This document shows positions 17,349-26,175 of a stretch of 64,000 nt of DNA, piece by piece (the stretch's first letter is position 1; every line of letters begins with the position of its first letter). Under the pieces are notes generated by a model. That model had not been told where the DNA came from. It ran no database searches and saw nothing but the letters and a program-made list of their open reading frames with translations. Made by a program: the position numbers and the translations under genes. Source of the DNA: JBGTBD01 sp041749475 (lineage in GTDB: Bacteria > Pseudomonadota > Alphaproteobacteria > Rickettsiales > UBA998); contig JBGTBD010000019.1 in the NCBI GenBank assembly GCA_041749475.1, positions 1 through 64,000 of the forward strand, written 5' to 3'.

Positions 17349-19406
17349 ATGGCCGCATCCCAGCAATTTGACCTTGTTTCCCCGTTTGAACCTGCCGGAG
17401 ATCAGCCGGAAGCGATAAAGTCGCTTCTGGCGGGGTTGAAAGCCCATAAACGCGACCAGGTGCTGATGGGGGTGACCGGCTCGGGCAAGACCTTTACCAT
17501 GGCCCACATCATCGCGGCGACGAAGCGTCCGGCGATGATTATCGCCCATAACAAGACGCTGGCCGCCCAACTCTATCACGAGATGAAAAGTTTCTTCCCC
17601 CACAACGCGGTGGAGTATTTCGTCTCCTATTACGATTATTACCAGCCCGAAGCCTACGTTCCGAGTTCGGACACCTATATTGAAAAGGATTCCTCCATCA
17701 ACGAGCAGATCGACCGTATGCGCCACTCGGCGACGCGCTCGCTGCTGGAGCGCAAGGACGTTATCGTCGTCGCCTCCGTCTCCTGCATCTACGGCATCGG
17801 CTCTGCCGAATCCTATCAGGCGATGACGCTGGAGATGCTGTCGGGCAGCCAAGTGCCGCTGCAGAGCCTCATCAAACAACTGATCGAATTGCAATATAAA
17901 CGCAATGACCTCGGTTTCCAGCGCGGCTGTTTCCGCGTCAAAGGTGATACGCTCGATTTATTCCCCGCCCACTTGGAAGATCAGGCATGGCGCTTTTCTT
18001 TCTTCGGGGACGAGCTGGAATCCATCCACGCCTTCGACCCGCTGACGGGCGAATCGCACGGCATGATGGAGAAGGTGACAATTTATGCTAACAGCCACTA
18101 TGTCACTCCGCGCCCGACCATCGAAAAGGCCATCGGCCAGATAAAGATAGAGTTGAAAGAACGGCTTCAATGGCTACGCGAGAATAACAAGTTGCTGGAA
18201 GCGCAACGGCTAGAACAACGCACGCAGTTTGACCTAGAGATGCTGATCGAAACCGGAACCTGCAAAGGGATCGAGAATTATTCCCGTTATCTCAATGGCA
18301 GCCGCCCTGGTGATCCACCGCCGACGTTGTTCCAATACATGCCGAGCAACGCCTTGTTATTTGTGGATGAAAGTCACGTTACCCTGCCGCAGATACGTGG
18401 TATGTTCAACGGTGACCGGGCGCGTAAACAGACCCTCGTCGATTACGGCTTCCGCCTGCCATCCGCCATCGATAACCGCCCGTTACGGTTCGAGGAATGG
18501 GACAAAATGCGCCCGGAATCCATCCATGTCAGTGCCACACCTGCAGGCATTGAACTGGGCTGGACCGATGGCGAGTTCGTCGAGCAGATCATTCGCCCTA
18601 CCGGCCTCATCGACCCCATCTGCCATATCCGCCCCATCGCAACGCAGGTGGATGATTTACTGCATGAATGCCGCGAGCAGGTAAAGTTGAGGCGCCGCAC
18701 GTTGGTGACAACACTCACCAAGAAAATGGCCGAACAGCTCACCGAATATATGGACGAAGCCGGGCTGAAAGTGCGCTACCTCCATTCGGATGTCGATACG
18801 CTGGAACGCATTGACATCATCCGTGACCTCCGTCTCGGAGTGTTTGACATCCTCGTCGGCGTGAACCTGCTGCGGGAAGGGTTGGACATCCCCGAATGCG
18901 GCATGGTGGCGATTCTCGACGCAGACAAAGAGGGTTTCTTGCGCTCACGCACCTCCCTCATCCAGACCATCGGTCGTGCCGCACGGAATGTGGACGGCAA
19001 AGTGATTCTTTACGCCGACAAAATCACCGATTCCATGAAGGCGGCGCTTGATGAAACCGACCGTCGCCGTGCCAAGCAGGTGGCCTATAACGAAGAGCAC
19101 GGCATTACGCCGACCAGTATCATCCGCGCCATCGCCGCTTCGATGAACGAAGAGAAGACGGAAGACTCACGCTATAACAGGGATTACGTCAACGTGCCGC
19201 TGAAACCGGGCGAGAAAGAGAACCCGGCCTATTCGCAAGCGGTCGATATGGAAACGCGCCTGCGCATGTTACGCGACCATATGCTGAAAGCAGCCGCTGA
19301 CTTGGAATTCGAACTCGCCGCCCGCATCCGCGACGATATCACGAAGCTGGAAAAATCCTCAGTCCCGGCGGGTTCGGCGGGGAGCAAGCGCCGGAATAAG
19401 GCGTAA
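17349..19406 (+). CDS. uvrB: Excinuclease ABC subunit B
   Basis: DNA helicase-like damage-verifying subunit of nucleotide excision repair. Walker A GVTGSGKT (41-48), the beta-hairpin region YYDYYQPEAYVPSSDTYIEKD, the DESH box (LLFVDESHVTLPQ), helicase motifs V/VI (LLREGLDIPECG; QTIGRAARN) and a C-terminal UVR/UvrC-binding helix pair are all visible. I chose the ATG at 17349 because MAASQQFDLVSPFEPAGDQP is the usual N-terminus; the frame opens 25 codons earlier inside tadC. 685 residues. Confidence 0.97.
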   Translation: MAASQQFDLVSPFEPAGDQPEAIKSLLAGLKAHKRDQVLMGVTGSGKTFTMAHIIAATKRPAMIIAHNKTLAAQLYHEMKSFFPHNAVEYFVSYYDYYQPEAYVPSSDTYIEKDSSINEQIDRMRHSATRSLLERKDVIVVASVSCIYGIGSAESYQAMTLEMLSGSQVPLQSLIKQLIELQYKRNDLGFQRGCFRVKGDTLDLFPAHLEDQAWRFSFFGDELESIHAFDPLTGESHGMMEKVTIYANSHYVTPRPTIEKAIGQIKIELKERLQWLRENNKLLEAQRLEQRTQFDLEMLIETGTCKGIENYSRYLNGSRPGDPPPTLFQYMPSNALLFVDESHVTLPQIRGMFNGDRARKQTLVDYGFRLPSAIDNRPLRFEEWDKMRPESIHVSATPAGIELGWTDGEFVEQIIRPTGLIDPICHIRPIATQVDDLLHECREQVKLRRRTLVTTLTKKMAEQLTEYMDEAGLKVRYLHSDVDTLERIDIIRDLRLGVFDILVGVNLLREGLDIPECGMVAILDADKEGFLRSRTSLIQTIGRAARNVDGKVILYADKITDSMKAALDETDRRRAKQVAYNEEHGITPTSIIRAIAASMNEEKTEDSRYNRDYVNVPLKPGEKENPAYSQAVDMETRLRMLRDHMLKAAADLEFELAARIRDDITKLEKSSVPAGSAGSKRRNKA

Positions 19407-19450
19407 ACGCAAACGCGTCAGGTATAATAATAGAGCCACAATTTCCTCCT

Positions 19451-20758
19451 CTAAAGAATAAATTTATTCAGGTCCATCTGCTTCGCCATCGTGCCGACCT
19501 TGTCGTTCACGTGCGCCGCGTCGATAGTGAGTGATTCACCTTTTTTATCCGGCGCGTCGAAGCTGATATCTTCCACCAGTTTTTCCATGATGGTATGCAG
19601 CCGTCGCGCGCCGATATTTTCTACTTCACTGTTAAACTTGGTAGTGAGTTTGGCGAGTTCTTTGATGCCGTCGGCGGTGAATGTCAGCGTTACGCCTTCC
19701 GTCCCCAAAAGAGCAGAATATTGCTTGGTTAGGCTCGCTTCCGGCTCCGTCAGAATACGCTCCATATCCTCTTCGGAAAGGGGATTCAACTCGACGCGGA
19801 TAGGCAGACGCCCTTGTAACTCCGGCAATAGGTCGGAGGGTTTCGCCATATGGAATGCACCGGAGGCAATGAAAAGAATATGATCCGTTTTCACCGGGCC
19901 GTGCTTGGTGGAAACGGTCGTGCCTTCTACGATGGGCAAAAGATCGCGCTGCACCCCTTCACGGCTGACATCGCCGCCACGTTGCTCACTGCGGGTGGCT
20001 ACCTTATCGATCTCGTCGATAAACACAATGCCATTATTCTCCGCATGCTCGATGGCTTCTTCGAGGATCTTCTCCTGATCCACCAGCTTTTCCGATTCTT
20101 CACGGATGAGTAAATCATAACTGTCGCTGACATGCATCCGCCGTGTCTTGGTCTTGCCACTGAAGGCCTTGCCGAACATATCGGAAAGATTCATCACTCC
20201 CATCTGCCCGCCCGGGATACCGGGAATATCGAAACTATTGAATGGGCTGCCATTATCGGCCACGTCGATCTCGATTTCCTTGTCCGCCAGTTCTCCCGCA
20301 CGCAGTTTCTCCCGGAACTTGCGGCGTGTTTCCTCGCTAGCGGTGGAGCCGACCAATGCATCGAGCACGCGGTTCTCCGCATGGAGTTCCGCTTTCTCTT
20401 TCACATCCGCGTATTTCTTTTCACGCACCATGGTGATGGCGACTTCGAGCAGGTCGCGGATGATGGAATCCACATCACGCCCGACATAGCCCACTTCCGT
20501 GAACTTCGTCGCCTCCACTTTGATGAACGGCGCTTCCGCAAGTTTAGCTAGGCGGCGTGCGATCTCGGTCTTACCGCACCCGGTCGGCCCGATCATCAGG
20601 ATGTTCTTCGGGATGATCTCATCACGCAAAGATTCTTCCACCTGCTGGCGACGCCAGCGGTTGCGCAGCGCAATGGCGACGGCTTTCTTGGCATCATTCT
20701 GACCGACGATATGCCGATCCAGCTCGGTGACGATTTGGCGGGGGGTCAATTGGTTCAT
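19451..20758 (-). CDS. hslU: ATP-dependent protease ATPase subunit HslU
   Basis: AAA+ unfoldase that feeds substrates to HslV. Walker A GPTGCGKT (57-64), Walker B FIDEIDKVA, the sensor/arginine-finger region and the C-terminal tail (MDLNKFIL) that docks in HslV are present. I chose the ATG at 20758 because MNQLTPRQIVTELDRHIVGQ aligns with known HslU N-termini; an ATG at 20782 overlapping the hslV stop is the alternative. 435 residues. Confidence 0.97.
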   Translation of the reverse strand: MNQLTPRQIVTELDRHIVGQNDAKKAVAIALRNRWRRQQVEESLRDEIIPKNILMIGPTGCGKTEIARRLAKLAEAPFIKVEATKFTEVGYVGRDVDSIIRDLLEVAITMVREKKYADVKEKAELHAENRVLDALVGSTASEETRRKFREKLRAGELADKEIEIDVADNGSPFNSFDIPGIPGGQMGVMNLSDMFGKAFSGKTKTRRMHVSDSYDLLIREESEKLVDQEKILEEAIEHAENNGIVFIDEIDKVATRSEQRGGDVSREGVQRDLLPIVEGTTVSTKHGPVKTDHILFIASGAFHMAKPSDLLPELQGRLPIRVELNPLSEEDMERILTEPEASLTKQYSALLGTEGVTLTFTADGIKELAKLTTKFNSEVENIGARRLHTIMEKLVEDISFDAPDKKGESLTIDAAHVNDKVGTMAKQMDLNKFIL

Positions 20759-20774
20759 GATAGAGGATGTAGGG

Positions 20775-21332
20775 TTACGCATCGAGCGATGCAAGGGTGA
20801 TATTATGGTTGGTGTAGACACAAATATCTCCGGCGATCTTCATGGCCTTGCGCACGATGTCCTCAGCGGAAAGGTCATCCCGGTCAATCAACGCACGCGC
20901 TGCCGAGAGCGCATAATTCCCCCCGGAGCCAATGGCGGCGATACCATCCTCCGGCTCCAGCACATCCCCCGTACCGGAAAGCAGCAACGTGGTCTCCCCA
21001 TCGGCGACGATCATCATTGCTTCCAGACGACGCAGGTATCTATCCGTCCGCCAGTCTTTCGCCAGTTCAACGCAGGCGCGGGTAAGCTGCCCGGGGTGTT
21101 TTTCCAGTTTGCCTTCCAGCCGCTCAAACAGCGTGAACGCATCCGCCGTTGCCCCGGCAAATCCGGCGATGATCTTGCCGTTCGCCAGCTCGCGGATTTT
21201 TTTGGCAGAGGATTTGATGATGGTCGGCCCGAGGCTGACTTGTCCGTCACCGCCGATGACCACTTTACCGTTCTTGCGGACGGAGAGGATGGTGGTGGCG
21301 TGCCAGCCGGGGGAGTGGGTGTGTGATTCCAT
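20775..21332 (-). CDS. hslV: ATP-dependent protease peptidase subunit HslV
   Basis: Threonine peptidase of the HslUV protease. The catalytic Thr is the first T of TTILSVRK, exposed after removal of a short propeptide (MESHTHSPGWHA). The GDGQVSLGPTI and GSGGNYALSAARAL motifs are present. The ATG at 21332 is preceded by AAGGA at 6-nt spacing, which favours it over the ATG 6 codons upstream. It lies between a small lipoprotein gene and hslU on the same strand. Confidence 0.97.
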   Translation of the reverse strand: MESHTHSPGWHATTILSVRKNGKVVIGGDGQVSLGPTIIKSSAKKIRELANGKIIAGFAGATADAFTLFERLEGKLEKHPGQLTRACVELAKDWRTDRYLRRLEAMMIVADGETTLLLSGTGDVLEPEDGIAAIGSGGNYALSAARALIDRDDLSAEDIVRKAMKIAGDICVYTNHNITLASLDA

Positions 21333-21372
21333 GTGTGATCCTTCGTTCAAAGGATATATAGAAACGGATTGT

Positions 21373-21612
21373 CTAATTGCAATTGCCCCACATGGCGCAT
21401 TCGGGCGTGGAGGTCTTTTTGCAATTTCCCCAGACCGAACAACCGGCTGATGTATCTTCCTTTTTGCAGTTGCCCCAGACCGAGCACTGGTCGCTCTTGT
21501 CCTTCTTGCAGCTATCGGTGTAGGTACACCACCAATCCTCGTCCTCCGGCTTGTCGCAGGCGGAAAGGGGCAGGGCGAGGAGCAGAACCAACAAAAAAGA
21601 TTGAATTTTCAT
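21373..21612 (-). CDS. Small Cys/Trp-rich repeat lipoprotein, unknown function
   Basis: A 79-residue protein with a lipoprotein signal ending LSAC (Cys19). The mature part consists almost entirely of about 15-residue repeats with a C-x4-5-C core: CTYTDSCKK, CSVWGNCKK, CSVWGNCKK and CAMWGNC. Eight cysteines besides the lipid-modified one could form four disulphides, one per repeat, or bind metal. It lies 40 nt upstream of hslV on the same strand and is divergent from hisB. I do not recognise the family; the lipobox, regular repeats and reading-frame integrity make it a credible gene. Confidence 0.7.
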   Translation of the reverse strand: MKIQSFLLVLLLALPLSACDKPEDEDWWCTYTDSCKKDKSDQCSVWGNCKKEDTSAGCSVWGNCKKTSTPECAMWGNCN

Positions 21613-21666
21613 GGAAAACCTGTTTATTCGCCTTATATCACAGCCCATTGAAAGGTCAATCCATCC

Positions 21667-22266
21667 ATGCGCAGCGCCACCGTCGATCGCAGCACCAAGG
21701 AAACTACCATCACGGCTACGGTGAACCTCGATGGCACGGGAAAATATACCGTTTCCACGGGCATCGGCTTTCTTGACCATATGCTCGAACAGCTCTCCCG
21801 CCACAGCCTGATCGACATCACGCTGGAAGCGAAGGGTGATCTGCACATCGACGCGCACCACACGACCGAGGACACTGGCATCACGATCGGTGAGGCGATT
21901 AAGAAGGCGCTCGGCACACGTCAAGGCATCGAACGCTACGGCCATTCCTACATCCCGATGGACGAAACCCTGTCCCGCGTGTCGGTGGATTTATCGGGCC
22001 GCCCCTACCTCGTCTGGAACGTGAAGTTCACTCAGGCTAAGCTGGGCGAGATGGATTCCGAACTTTTCCGCGAATGGTTTCAGGCCTTTGCTTTCGCCGT
22101 TGGCGCGAATGTGCATGTGGAGAATCTCTACGGGGTGAATAATCACCATATTATCGAGTCCTGCTTCAAAGGTCTCGCTCGCGCATTGAAGGTCGCCGTG
22201 AAGATGGATCCACGGCAGGAAGGCGTCATCCCCTCCACCAAAGGCACCCTGGGAGAGAAGTCATGA
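21667..22266 (+). CDS. hisB: Imidazoleglycerol-phosphate dehydratase
   Basis: Catalyses the sixth step of histidine synthesis. Metal-binding His/Glu clusters are visible as DAHHTTEDTGI, with the second set in NNHHIIESCFKGLARAL; FLDHMLEQLSRHS is also typical. 199 residues, the monofunctional form without the phosphatase domain. First gene of the operon hisB-DUF2628-hisH-GNAT-hisA-secreted-hisF-hisE; its stop overlaps the next start by 4 nt. Confidence 0.96.
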   Translation: MRSATVDRSTKETTITATVNLDGTGKYTVSTGIGFLDHMLEQLSRHSLIDITLEAKGDLHIDAHHTTEDTGITIGEAIKKALGTRQGIERYGHSYIPMDETLSRVSVDLSGRPYLVWNVKFTQAKLGEMDSELFREWFQAFAFAVGANVHVENLYGVNNHHIIESCFKGLARALKVAVKMDPRQEGVIPSTKGTLGEKS

Positions 22267-22694
22267 TAGGCATGAATCGCATCCGGCTCTACAGCGTCCA
22301 TATCGACCCGCAGGCGAAGCGCCCGTACGAAACGGCTGTATTCGTCCCGGAAGGGTTCAATATCTACGCCTTCATCTTCACCGAATTATGGGCGCTCTAT
22401 CACCGCCTGTGGTTACTCGCCTTTATCATCACTTTGCTATTCGTCCTCATCTTCACGCTGGGGAGAGACTATGGGTTCCATTTGATGAGCACGACCATTC
22501 TGCAGATGGGCATCCGGCTGATGATAGGGTTTCAGGCCAATGACGTGCTGCGGAGCCATTACGAGAAGAAAGGCTACGTCTTCGTCGATATGGTCGCCGC
22601 ACATTCGCAGTTGGAAGCGGAGTTACGCTTCTATGACCGCTACTTGCCACGCCTGCCTGAAGCCGCTATCCCCATCACACTCTCCGAAGCCTGA
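22263..22694 (+). CDS. DUF2628-family membrane protein
   Basis: A 143-residue protein beginning with the DUF2628 pattern (LYSVHIDP...AVFVPEGFNIYAFIFTELWALYHRLW), then two or three hydrophobic helices and a soluble C-terminus containing ANDVLRSHYEKKGYVFVD. Members are commonly found between hisB and hisH in alphaproteobacteria, but no function is established. It overlaps hisB by 4 nt and is followed by hisH after 3 nt, so it is co-transcribed. Confidence 0.8.
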   Translation: MIGMNRIRLYSVHIDPQAKRPYETAVFVPEGFNIYAFIFTELWALYHRLWLLAFIITLLFVLIFTLGRDYGFHLMSTTILQMGIRLMIGFQANDVLRSHYEKKGYVFVDMVAAHSQLEAELRFYDRYLPRLPEAAIPITLSEA

Positions 22695-22697
22695 GGC

Positions 22698-23348
22698 ATG
22701 AAGCTCGTCGTCATTGATTACGGATCGGGCAACCTGAAATCCGCCGCCAGCGCATTACGCGACATCGCCGCGCCGCTGGGGGTGGAGGTGGAGGTCTCCG
22801 CCCGTTCGGACGCTCTCGCTAATGCGGACGCCATCGTCCTGCCCGGTGTCGGCGCATTCGGCGATTGCATGCGCGGCCTTTCCGCCATACCGGGAATGAT
22901 TGCCGCGCTGAACGCCCGCGTGCTTGACCACAAAACGCCTTTCCTCGGCATCTGCGTCGGCATGCAATTACTGTTCGAGCGCGGACTGGAACACGGCACA
23001 CATGAAGGCCTTGGCTGGCTGAAAGGGAAGGTGGTTCCGCTGACCCCTGACGATACCTCGCTTAAGATTCCCCACATGGGCTGGAACGAACTGACCCTGA
23101 CCCGCCCGGAACATCCTTTGCTGCACCATATTGCTGCGGGTGACCACGCCTATTTTGTGCATAGTTTCCATTCAGCATTGGGCGCGCAGGAAAATCTGCT
23201 TGCCACGGTCGATTATGGCGGTACTGTAACCGCAATCGTGGGCAAGGATCACATCATGGGCACACAATTCCACCCCGAAAAAAGTCAGCGGACCGGGATG
23301 CAATTGTTGCACAATTTTTTGACCATCGCAGGAAAGCGGGCAGCGTAA
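22698..23348 (+). CDS. hisH: Imidazole glycerol phosphate synthase, glutaminase subunit HisH
   Basis: Class I glutamine amidotransferase that supplies ammonia to HisF. The triad is visible: Cys86 in GICVGMQ, and His-x-Glu in TQFHPEKSQ. The DYGSGNLKS N-terminus and the PGVGAFGDCM oxyanion region are typical. 216 residues. Confidence 0.96.
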   Translation: MKLVVIDYGSGNLKSAASALRDIAAPLGVEVEVSARSDALANADAIVLPGVGAFGDCMRGLSAIPGMIAALNARVLDHKTPFLGICVGMQLLFERGLEHGTHEGLGWLKGKVVPLTPDDTSLKIPHMGWNELTLTRPEHPLLHHIAAGDHAYFVHSFHSALGAQENLLATVDYGGTVTAIVGKDHIMGTQFHPEKSQRTGMQLLHNFLTIAGKRAA

Positions 23349-23350
23349 AT

Positions 23351-23884
23351 ATGGGCATTGAAGTCAAAGCGATCAAGGAACTCGGCGGCGCGATGATGGA
23401 TGACCTCTGTCAGGCGACCGAGCACGCAATCCGTGACGGTATCGGCTTCAACTGGATCACTCCGCCTATCCGCGAGACGCTGGAATCCTACTGGCGCGGC
23501 GTTACCGTCGTTCCCGAGCGCTACCTCTTTGGGGGCTTCCTCGATGGCACGCTCTGCGCTTCCATTCAACTGGTAAAGCCAAGCAAAAGTAAGGAAACCT
23601 CCTACTTCGCCGCCAGCATTGAAGGCCATTTCGTAGCACCTTGGGCGCGCGGCCATGGCCTTGCAAAATCATTACTGCACCTTGCCGAACGCGAAGCGAT
23701 ATCCTCCGGCTTTTCCGTGTTACGGCTGAACGTGCGCGAAACGCAGGAAGCCGCCATCCATCTCTACGAGGAAAACGGCTTCATCCGCTGGGGTGTATTG
23801 CCATACTACGAATATGTCAGCGGCCAGATGGTCGCCGGGCATTTCTTCTACAAGAAACTGGAACCCATATCCCGCGTTGAATAA
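23351..23884 (+). CDS. GNAT-family N-acetyltransferase
   Basis: A 177-residue GNAT protein. The acetyl-CoA-binding motif A is seen as GHFVAPWARGHGLAKSLLHLAEREA, followed by motif B (VRETQEAAIHLYEENGFIRWG). The substrate is unknown. It lies 2 nt after hisH and abuts hisA directly (stop TAA followed by ATG), so it rides in the his operon. I see nothing linking it chemically to histidine synthesis. Confidence 0.85.
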   Translation: MGIEVKAIKELGGAMMDDLCQATEHAIRDGIGFNWITPPIRETLESYWRGVTVVPERYLFGGFLDGTLCASIQLVKPSKSKETSYFAASIEGHFVAPWARGHGLAKSLLHLAEREAISSGFSVLRLNVRETQEAAIHLYEENGFIRWGVLPYYEYVSGQMVAGHFFYKKLEPISRVE

Positions 23885-24604
23885 ATGATCCTCTATCCCG
23901 CTATCGACATCAAGGACGGAAAATGCGTGCGACTATTGCGCGGCGATTTCGCGCATACCACCATCTTCAATGACAGCCCCGCAGACCAGGCCGAGAAATT
24001 TGTCAAAGCCGGATTCAAGTGGCTGCACCTCGTGGATTTGGATGGTGCAGTGGAAGGTAAACCCGTCAACGAATCCGCTGTGAAAGACATCCTCTCCCGC
24101 GTCGACATCCCCGTGCAACTCGGCGGCGGCATCCGCTCCATGGCACAGATCGAGCGCTGGATCGACGCGGGCCTCAGCCGCATCATCCTCGGCACGGTCG
24201 CACTGAAGCAACCCGAACTCGTCCATAAAGCCTGCAAAGCCTTTCCCGGCAAGATTGCCGTTGGCATCGACGCCCGCAAGGGCATGGTCGCGGTGGAAGG
24301 CTGGCTGGAAGTCTCCAGCGTTTCAGCCCTCCATCTTGCCCGTCAATATGAGGATGCAGGCGTGGTCGCGCTCATCTACACCGATATCGGGCGCGACGGC
24401 GCATTACTCGGTCCGAATATCGAAGAGACTGCATTGATGGCAGCCTCGCTCACCATTCCCGTCATCCTTTCGGGTGGCGTCACCAGCATCTCCGACCTTG
24501 ACACCATAGCCCAATTTTCGAATCGCAATATTGAAGGCGCGATTATCGGTCGCGCCCTCTATGAAGGCACGATCACCACGGATGAGATAAAGGGGTATCT
24601 ATGA
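23885..24604 (+). CDS. hisA: ProFAR isomerase HisA
   Basis: Phosphoribosylformimino-5-aminoimidazole carboxamide ribotide isomerase, a TIM barrel. The catalytic aspartates are seen in AIDIKDGKCVRL (Asp8) and VGIDARKG; phosphate-binding loops QLGGGIRS and LSGGVTS are intact. 239 residues. It overlaps the next gene by 4 nt (ATGA). Confidence 0.96.
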   Translation: MILYPAIDIKDGKCVRLLRGDFAHTTIFNDSPADQAEKFVKAGFKWLHLVDLDGAVEGKPVNESAVKDILSRVDIPVQLGGGIRSMAQIERWIDAGLSRIILGTVALKQPELVHKACKAFPGKIAVGIDARKGMVAVEGWLEVSSVSALHLARQYEDAGVVALIYTDIGRDGALLGPNIEETALMAASLTIPVILSGGVTSISDLDTIAQFSNRNIEGAIIGRALYEGTITTDEIKGYL

Positions 24605-25062
24605 AATATATAAGTGTCCTCGCGTTATTTTTCTTCTCGATATCAGCCCATGCAGAACCACGCGCCTGCACGGAGATGGGCTGCACGAGCGGCTTTACCA
24701 TTCAAGTCTCCCCCGACTATCGCTGGCAACCCGGTCAATACCATTTCGCCTTCCAACTGGATGACAAGACCATCACCTGCGATGGTGTATTACCGCTTCC
24801 TCCCTGCGAACAGAATGGCATGAAATGCTCCGCCGAAGGCGTTATCATCACCCAAAGCGGCTGCGCTCTGCCGAAAGAGGATCACGGCTTTGGTGATATG
24901 TTCCTCTCCATTTTCCCGAAACAGGTTGGCGTGAACATCACGCGTGATAGCAAGACCATCGCCGCCCAGCAATTCACCCCTGCCTATCAGGTATTGCAAC
25001 CCAACGGTGAAGGGTGTGAGCCGGTCTGCAAACAAGCCACCACCACGCTCGACATCAAATAA
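24601..25062 (+). CDS. Secreted cysteine-containing protein of unknown function in his operon
   Basis: A 153-residue protein with a clear signal peptide (MKYISVLALFFFSISAHA) and eight cysteines in the mature part, in close pairs (CTEMGC, CDGVLPLPPC, CEPVCK), suggesting periplasmic disulphides and a beta-rich fold. I do not recognise a family. It overlaps hisA by 4 nt and hisF by 1 nt, so it is translationally coupled inside the histidine operon although an exported protein has no obvious role there. Confidence 0.75.
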   Translation: MKYISVLALFFFSISAHAEPRACTEMGCTSGFTIQVSPDYRWQPGQYHFAFQLDDKTITCDGVLPLPPCEQNGMKCSAEGVIITQSGCALPKEDHGFGDMFLSIFPKQVGVNITRDSKTIAAQQFTPAYQVLQPNGEGCEPVCKQATTTLDIK

Positions 25063-25829
25063 TGCTGAAAGTCCGCATCATCCCCTGTCTCGACGTGCAT
25101 GAAGGCCGCGTGGTCAAAGGCGTCAATTTCGTAAATTTGCGTGACGCAGGTGATCCAGTCGAACAGGCAAAAATCTACGACGCCGCCGGTGCGGATGAAC
25201 TTTGCTTCCTCGACATTTCCGCCTCGCACGAAGGCCGTAAGACCTTATATGGCATGGTCGAAAAAGTAGCAGAAGTCTGCCGCATCCCTTTCACCGTCGG
25301 CGGGGGTGTACGCGAGCTGGAAGATATTCGTAATTTGCTGCTGGCGGGTGCGGACAAAGTCTCCATCAACACCGCCGCCGTCACACGCCCTGAATTCGTC
25401 CGCGAAGCATCCGAGAAATTCGGTGCTCAATGCATCGTCGTCGCCATCGACGCCCGCTACGTTCCCGAAACCAAGAAGTTCGAGATATTCACGCATGGGG
25501 GGCGTAATGCAACAGGTATCGATGCAGTGGAATGGGCCAAGAAAATGGTTGCCTACGGCGCAGGGGAATTACTGGTCACCTCCATGGATCGTGACGGCAC
25601 AGGCAAAGGCTTTGACGTGCCGATGACCCGCGCGATTGCCGATGCGGTATCGGTTCCCGTCATCGCATCCGGTGGAGTAGGGACGCTGGAACATTTCACG
25701 CAAGGATTTGAAGAAGGCCACGCCAGCGCGTTGCTCGCCGCATCCGTCTTTCACTTCGGCACATTCACCATCCCACAGGTCAAACAGACCTTGCAAGAAT
25801 CAGGCATTCCTGTCAGGCTCGGCGCATGA
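25062..25829 (+). CDS. hisF: Imidazole glycerol phosphate synthase, cyclase subunit HisF
   Basis: TIM-barrel cyclase partner of HisH. Catalytic aspartates lie in IPCLDVHEGRVVKG (Asp11) and VVAIDARY; phosphate loops TVGGGVRE and ASGGVGT are intact. 255 residues. It overlaps hisE by 4 nt. Confidence 0.97.
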   Translation: MLKVRIIPCLDVHEGRVVKGVNFVNLRDAGDPVEQAKIYDAAGADELCFLDISASHEGRKTLYGMVEKVAEVCRIPFTVGGGVRELEDIRNLLLAGADKVSINTAAVTRPEFVREASEKFGAQCIVVAIDARYVPETKKFEIFTHGGRNATGIDAVEWAKKMVAYGAGELLVTSMDRDGTGKGFDVPMTRAIADAVSVPVIASGGVGTLEHFTQGFEEGHASALLAASVFHFGTFTIPQVKQTLQESGIPVRLGA

Positions 25830-26152
25830 AGAATCTGACTGATATTCTATCCCGTTTATTCGACCTTGCCGAGGAGCGGAAGAGCGCCGATCCCGAGACG
25901 TCCTACATCGCCAAACTATTCAAGAAGGGTCGCAAAAAGATCGCCCAGAAAGTCGGTGAAGAAGGCGTAGAAGTCGCCATCGCCGCCGTGCAGGATAAGA
26001 AGATCGAGATCATCAAGGAAAGCGCTGACCTGCTATTCCACCTGCTGATTCTATGGAAACATGCAGAAGTCTCACCGGACGAAGTGGCGGAAGAATTAAA
26101 CCGCCGCGAAAATACTTCCGGCCTTACCGAACGAAAAACCCGCCCTATGTAG
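25826..26152 (+). CDS. hisE: Phosphoribosyl-ATP pyrophosphatase
   Basis: MazG-fold enzyme for the second step of histidine synthesis. The signature SYIAKLFKKGRKKIAQKVGEEGVEVAIAA with its metal-binding Glu residues, and ESADLLFHLLILW, are typical. 108 residues, a stand-alone form; the partner cyclohydrolase hisI is not in the window. It closes the his operon. Confidence 0.95.
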   Translation: MKNLTDILSRLFDLAEERKSADPETSYIAKLFKKGRKKIAQKVGEEGVEVAIAAVQDKKIEIIKESADLLFHLLILWKHAEVSPDEVAEELNRRENTSGLTERKTRPM

Positions 26153-26175
26153 GGGCATTAATTACGGAGACCCAC

